Below are positions 52,314 to 54,073 of a DNA stretch of 54,073 bases, piece after piece (the stretch's first letter is position 1; every line of letters begins with the position of its first letter). This DNA is from Salinivenus sp. GTDB taxonomy: Bacteria; Bacteroidota; Rhodothermia; Rhodothermales; Salinibacteraceae. The translations under genes were made by a program, and so were the position numbers. The notes below the pieces were generated by a model, which did no database searches, had not been told where the DNA came from, and saw only the letters and a list, made by a program, of their open reading frames with translations. The stretch spans positions 1-54,073 of the forward strand of contig JAHENZ010000228.1 of the NCBI GenBank assembly GCA_018609755.1. Reading direction: 5' to 3'.

Positions 52314-53330
52314 TCACACGTCGCCGCGCAAAACCTTGGCGTCGCGTTCGGGAATCGACGGGTTGATCCGAACGTCGGTGCTCAACTCGAACCCCGCCTC
52401 TACGTTGGTGCGAGGCTGGAGGCGAAGGCTCCAATGAAGATGTGGCGCAGTAGACTCGTATTCGAGGGCCGTGCGGACAAAAAAGTTGTAGTCGGGGTCG
52501 TCGAGGTGAGCGTGCAGGCGCCGAACGGCCTCTTGAAGCGTCCGTGCGAGCGACGAGCGCTGAGTCTCATTCAGCCGGCCAAACTCGGGCTCGTGGGTCC
52601 GCGGCAGAATCCACAACTCGTACGGCACCTGAGCAGCAAACGGCACGAACAGAACGTACTCGTCATTCGTCCAGACCAAGCGCTTCTCCGCATCCAGCTC
52701 TTTCGCGATCATTTCGCAGTACGCACACTGCCCCGTCTCCTCATACCGCGAGCGGGCCGCCTCTTCCTCATTCTCAATGCGCGACGGGGCAAAATGGGGG
52801 GCAATAATCTGGCTGTGGGGATGCGGGATCGACGCCCCCGCTTTGGCCCCGTAATTCCGAAAGATGAACGGATATAGCGTCTCCTCGCCCTGCCGAAGCG
52901 TGTGATAGCGCGCAAGATACGCCTGCAGCACCGCGTCGACCTGCGATGCCGGCATGTGGGCGAGGTCCTGGTAGTGATACGGCGTATCGATAATCACTTC
53001 CTGCCGCCCATAATTGCTTCGGGTCTGGTAGAGCCCCTCCATCTGCGGTTCCCGTTCCCCATCGGGCGTAAGCGCCGAATACTTGTTGGGGACAGCCCGC
53101 GTTTGCCAGGGCCGTTCATCGGCGGCCGCCTGTTCCCACAGCACCGTCGGCAGCATGTCCTCGTGACCGGGACAGAACGGACATCCCTCCACCGGCGTAT
53201 CGTGCGGTGGATCCTGGTCGGGGTCTCGGTCGCCGGTTTTCTGTGGACGGCTGCTGCGCTCGGGCGCACAGGCCACCCACTGCTGCGTGATGCGATCCTG
53301 CCGCGTTTCGGGATCGTACGTAGAAGCCAT
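52314..53330 (-). CDS. galT: Galactose-1-phosphate uridylyltransferase
   Basis: Leloir-pathway enzyme exchanging UMP between UDP-glucose and galactose-1-phosphate. 338 residues from ATG 53330. Zinc motif CPFCPGHE, RAVPNKYSAL, GRQEVIIDTPYH, and the nucleophilic His in SIPHPHSQIIA (HPHSQ). A second pair QCAYCEMI and the C-terminal TAPHLHWSLRL complete it. No galK or galE in the window. The downstream neighbours are sugar-related genes. Confidence 0.93.
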   Translation of the reverse strand: MASTYDPETRQDRITQQWVACAPERSSRPQKTGDRDPDQDPPHDTPVEGCPFCPGHEDMLPTVLWEQAAADERPWQTRAVPNKYSALTPDGEREPQMEGLYQTRSNYGRQEVIIDTPYHYQDLAHMPASQVDAVLQAYLARYHTLRQGEETLYPFIFRNYGAKAGASIPHPHSQIIAPHFAPSRIENEEEAARSRYEETGQCAYCEMIAKELDAEKRLVWTNDEYVLFVPFAAQVPYELWILPRTHEPEFGRLNETQRSSLARTLQEAVRRLHAHLDDPDYNFFVRTALEYESTAPHLHWSLRLQPRTNVEAGFELSTDVRINPSIPERDAKVLRGDV

Positions 53331-53451
53331 CGGCTGAGGAATGAGTGGAACGGACAGTGTTGTGCCCGAAGGGCGGGGACGACTGAAGGCTCCTGATGAA
53401 TCTCTACGACTCGGATACGTTTCCTGTCCCGCTGTGCGGAGGCAGACTGCC

Positions 53452-54073
53452 ATGATGCGCAATCACGACGCCGTTGCCGAGCACTATGATCATCTCGATC
53501 ACTTTTACCGACAGCTCTGGGGCGAGCACGTTCACCACGGGCTCTGGTCGGACCCGACCTTTTCCCAATCCCAGGCCGTACGGGAGCTCGTGCACCAGGT
53601 GGCCCGCGACGCGCACATTGACGAGGGAACGCGGGTGTGCGACATTGGCTGCGGCTATGGCGCCCCCGCCCGGCTGTGGGCGGAGGGGTACGGAGCACAG
53701 GTGACCGGCTATACGGTCTCGGAGACACAAGCGGCCTTTGCCCAACAGCAACCTGTGGAGGGACCGGCCCCGGAGTACCGCCTGCAGGATTTTCTGGAGA
53801 ATGACCTGCCGGACGCAAGCGTGGACGCCGCGGTCGCCATCGAAAGCCTGACGCACATCCGCACCCCGTCGCGCGTCTTTACGGAAGTGGAGCGCATTCT
53901 GCGCCCCGGCGGCCGGTTTGTCGCATGCGTGTGGATGGCATCGCCCTCCGCCTCCCGGTGGAGCCGCCGGTTTCTCCTCACCCCAATCCGAAAAGAGGGA
54001 CGACTCTCTGCTCTGCCGACAGCCCCCCAGCTCCACCGCTGGGCCACTCGCGCCGGGCTCACCGTCGACCGGC
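53452..54073 (+). CDS. SAM-dependent methyltransferase, small-molecule type (3' end cut by window edge)
   Basis: 207 complete codons from ATG 53452, still open at the window end. N-terminal HYDHLDHFYRQLWGEHVHHG is the sequence style of tocopherol/sarcosine-type and cyclopropane-synthase-like methyltransferases. Motif I CDIGCGYGAPARLWAEGYG, acidic/aromatic TGYTVSE, AAVAIESLTHI and ILRPGGRFVACVWM follow. The substrate cannot be told. An ATG at 53396 is out of frame. Divergent from galT. Confidence 0.85.
   Translation, partial: MMRNHDAVAEHYDHLDHFYRQLWGEHVHHGLWSDPTFSQSQAVRELVHQVARDAHIDEGTRVCDIGCGYGAPARLWAEGYGAQVTGYTVSETQAAFAQQQPVEGPAPEYRLQDFLENDLPDASVDAAVAIESLTHIRTPSRVFTEVERILRPGGRFVACVWMASPSASRWSRRFLLTPIRKEGRLSALPTAPQLHRWATRAGLTVDR

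Noticed and set aside
1-54073. CRISPR arrays, prophage structural genes and complete insertion sequences
   Set aside because: No regularly spaced repeats, phage genes or transposase ORFs were seen anywhere in the window.

Overview
The window looks like chromosome of a halophilic member of the Rhodothermota/Bacteroidota (Salinibacter-like). The grounds are high G+C; proteins rich in Asp/Glu, with acidic tails even on ribosomal protein S16; TonB-dependent receptor plus DUF4249 lipoprotein; a secreted protease with a type IX-like C-terminal sorting module; and few clear Shine-Dalgarno sites. The genus is an inference. No rRNA, tRNA or CRISPR array was seen.

Layout. 1-5560 (+): 3' part of ftsK, then purK, purE and a secreted lysyl-endopeptidase-like protease. 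5875-12801 (-): a translation/secretion block transcribed ffh-rpsP-rimM-trmD-rplS, then mqnA, smpB and tyrS. 13452-14914 (+): 5-formyl-THF cyclo-ligase and a PspC-domain membrane protein, separated by a small non-autonomous transposon-like element. 14892-17933 is the accessory island. It holds a large lipoprotein with a variable-looking C-terminal tip, two unrelated small multi-TM proteins, a detached second copy of the tip, and a duplicated, diverged copy of the 3' end of the pspC gene. The arrangement suggests a polymorphic toxin/immunity locus with an orphan cassette. 18448-24032 (-): an M16 protease pair and polA. 24610-32039 (+): a HAD phosphatase and a signalling cluster (PP2C phosphatase, secreted orphan protein, membrane FHA protein, zinc-ribbon Ser/Thr kinase with a seven-bladed WD40 propeller). 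32110-37417 (-): heme genes hemF, hemH, a methyltransferase and hemL, preceded by an RluA-type pseudouridine synthase. 37602-39921 (+): a small outer-membrane-like protein and spmA/spmB homologues. 39961-42988 (-): a lytic-transglycosylase-like membrane protein, a class I glutamine amidotransferase and an Smr protein. 43143-48950 (+): an AhpD-like protein, TonB receptor, DUF4249 lipoprotein and class III cyclase. 48977-53330 (-): lipid kinase, DUF1080 protein, Tat-exported Gfo/Idh/MocA oxidoreductase and galT. 53452-end (+): a methyltransferase cut by the window edge.

Most genes are housekeeping. The parts most likely to be new are the lipoprotein/immunity island at 14.9-17.9 kb, an 86-bp repeat present in inverted orientation at 5.6 and 44.5 kb, several small inverted-repeat elements (one sitting exactly in the stop codon of the formyl-THF cyclo-ligase gene), and a tyrosine at the nucleotide-discriminating position of DNA polymerase I.
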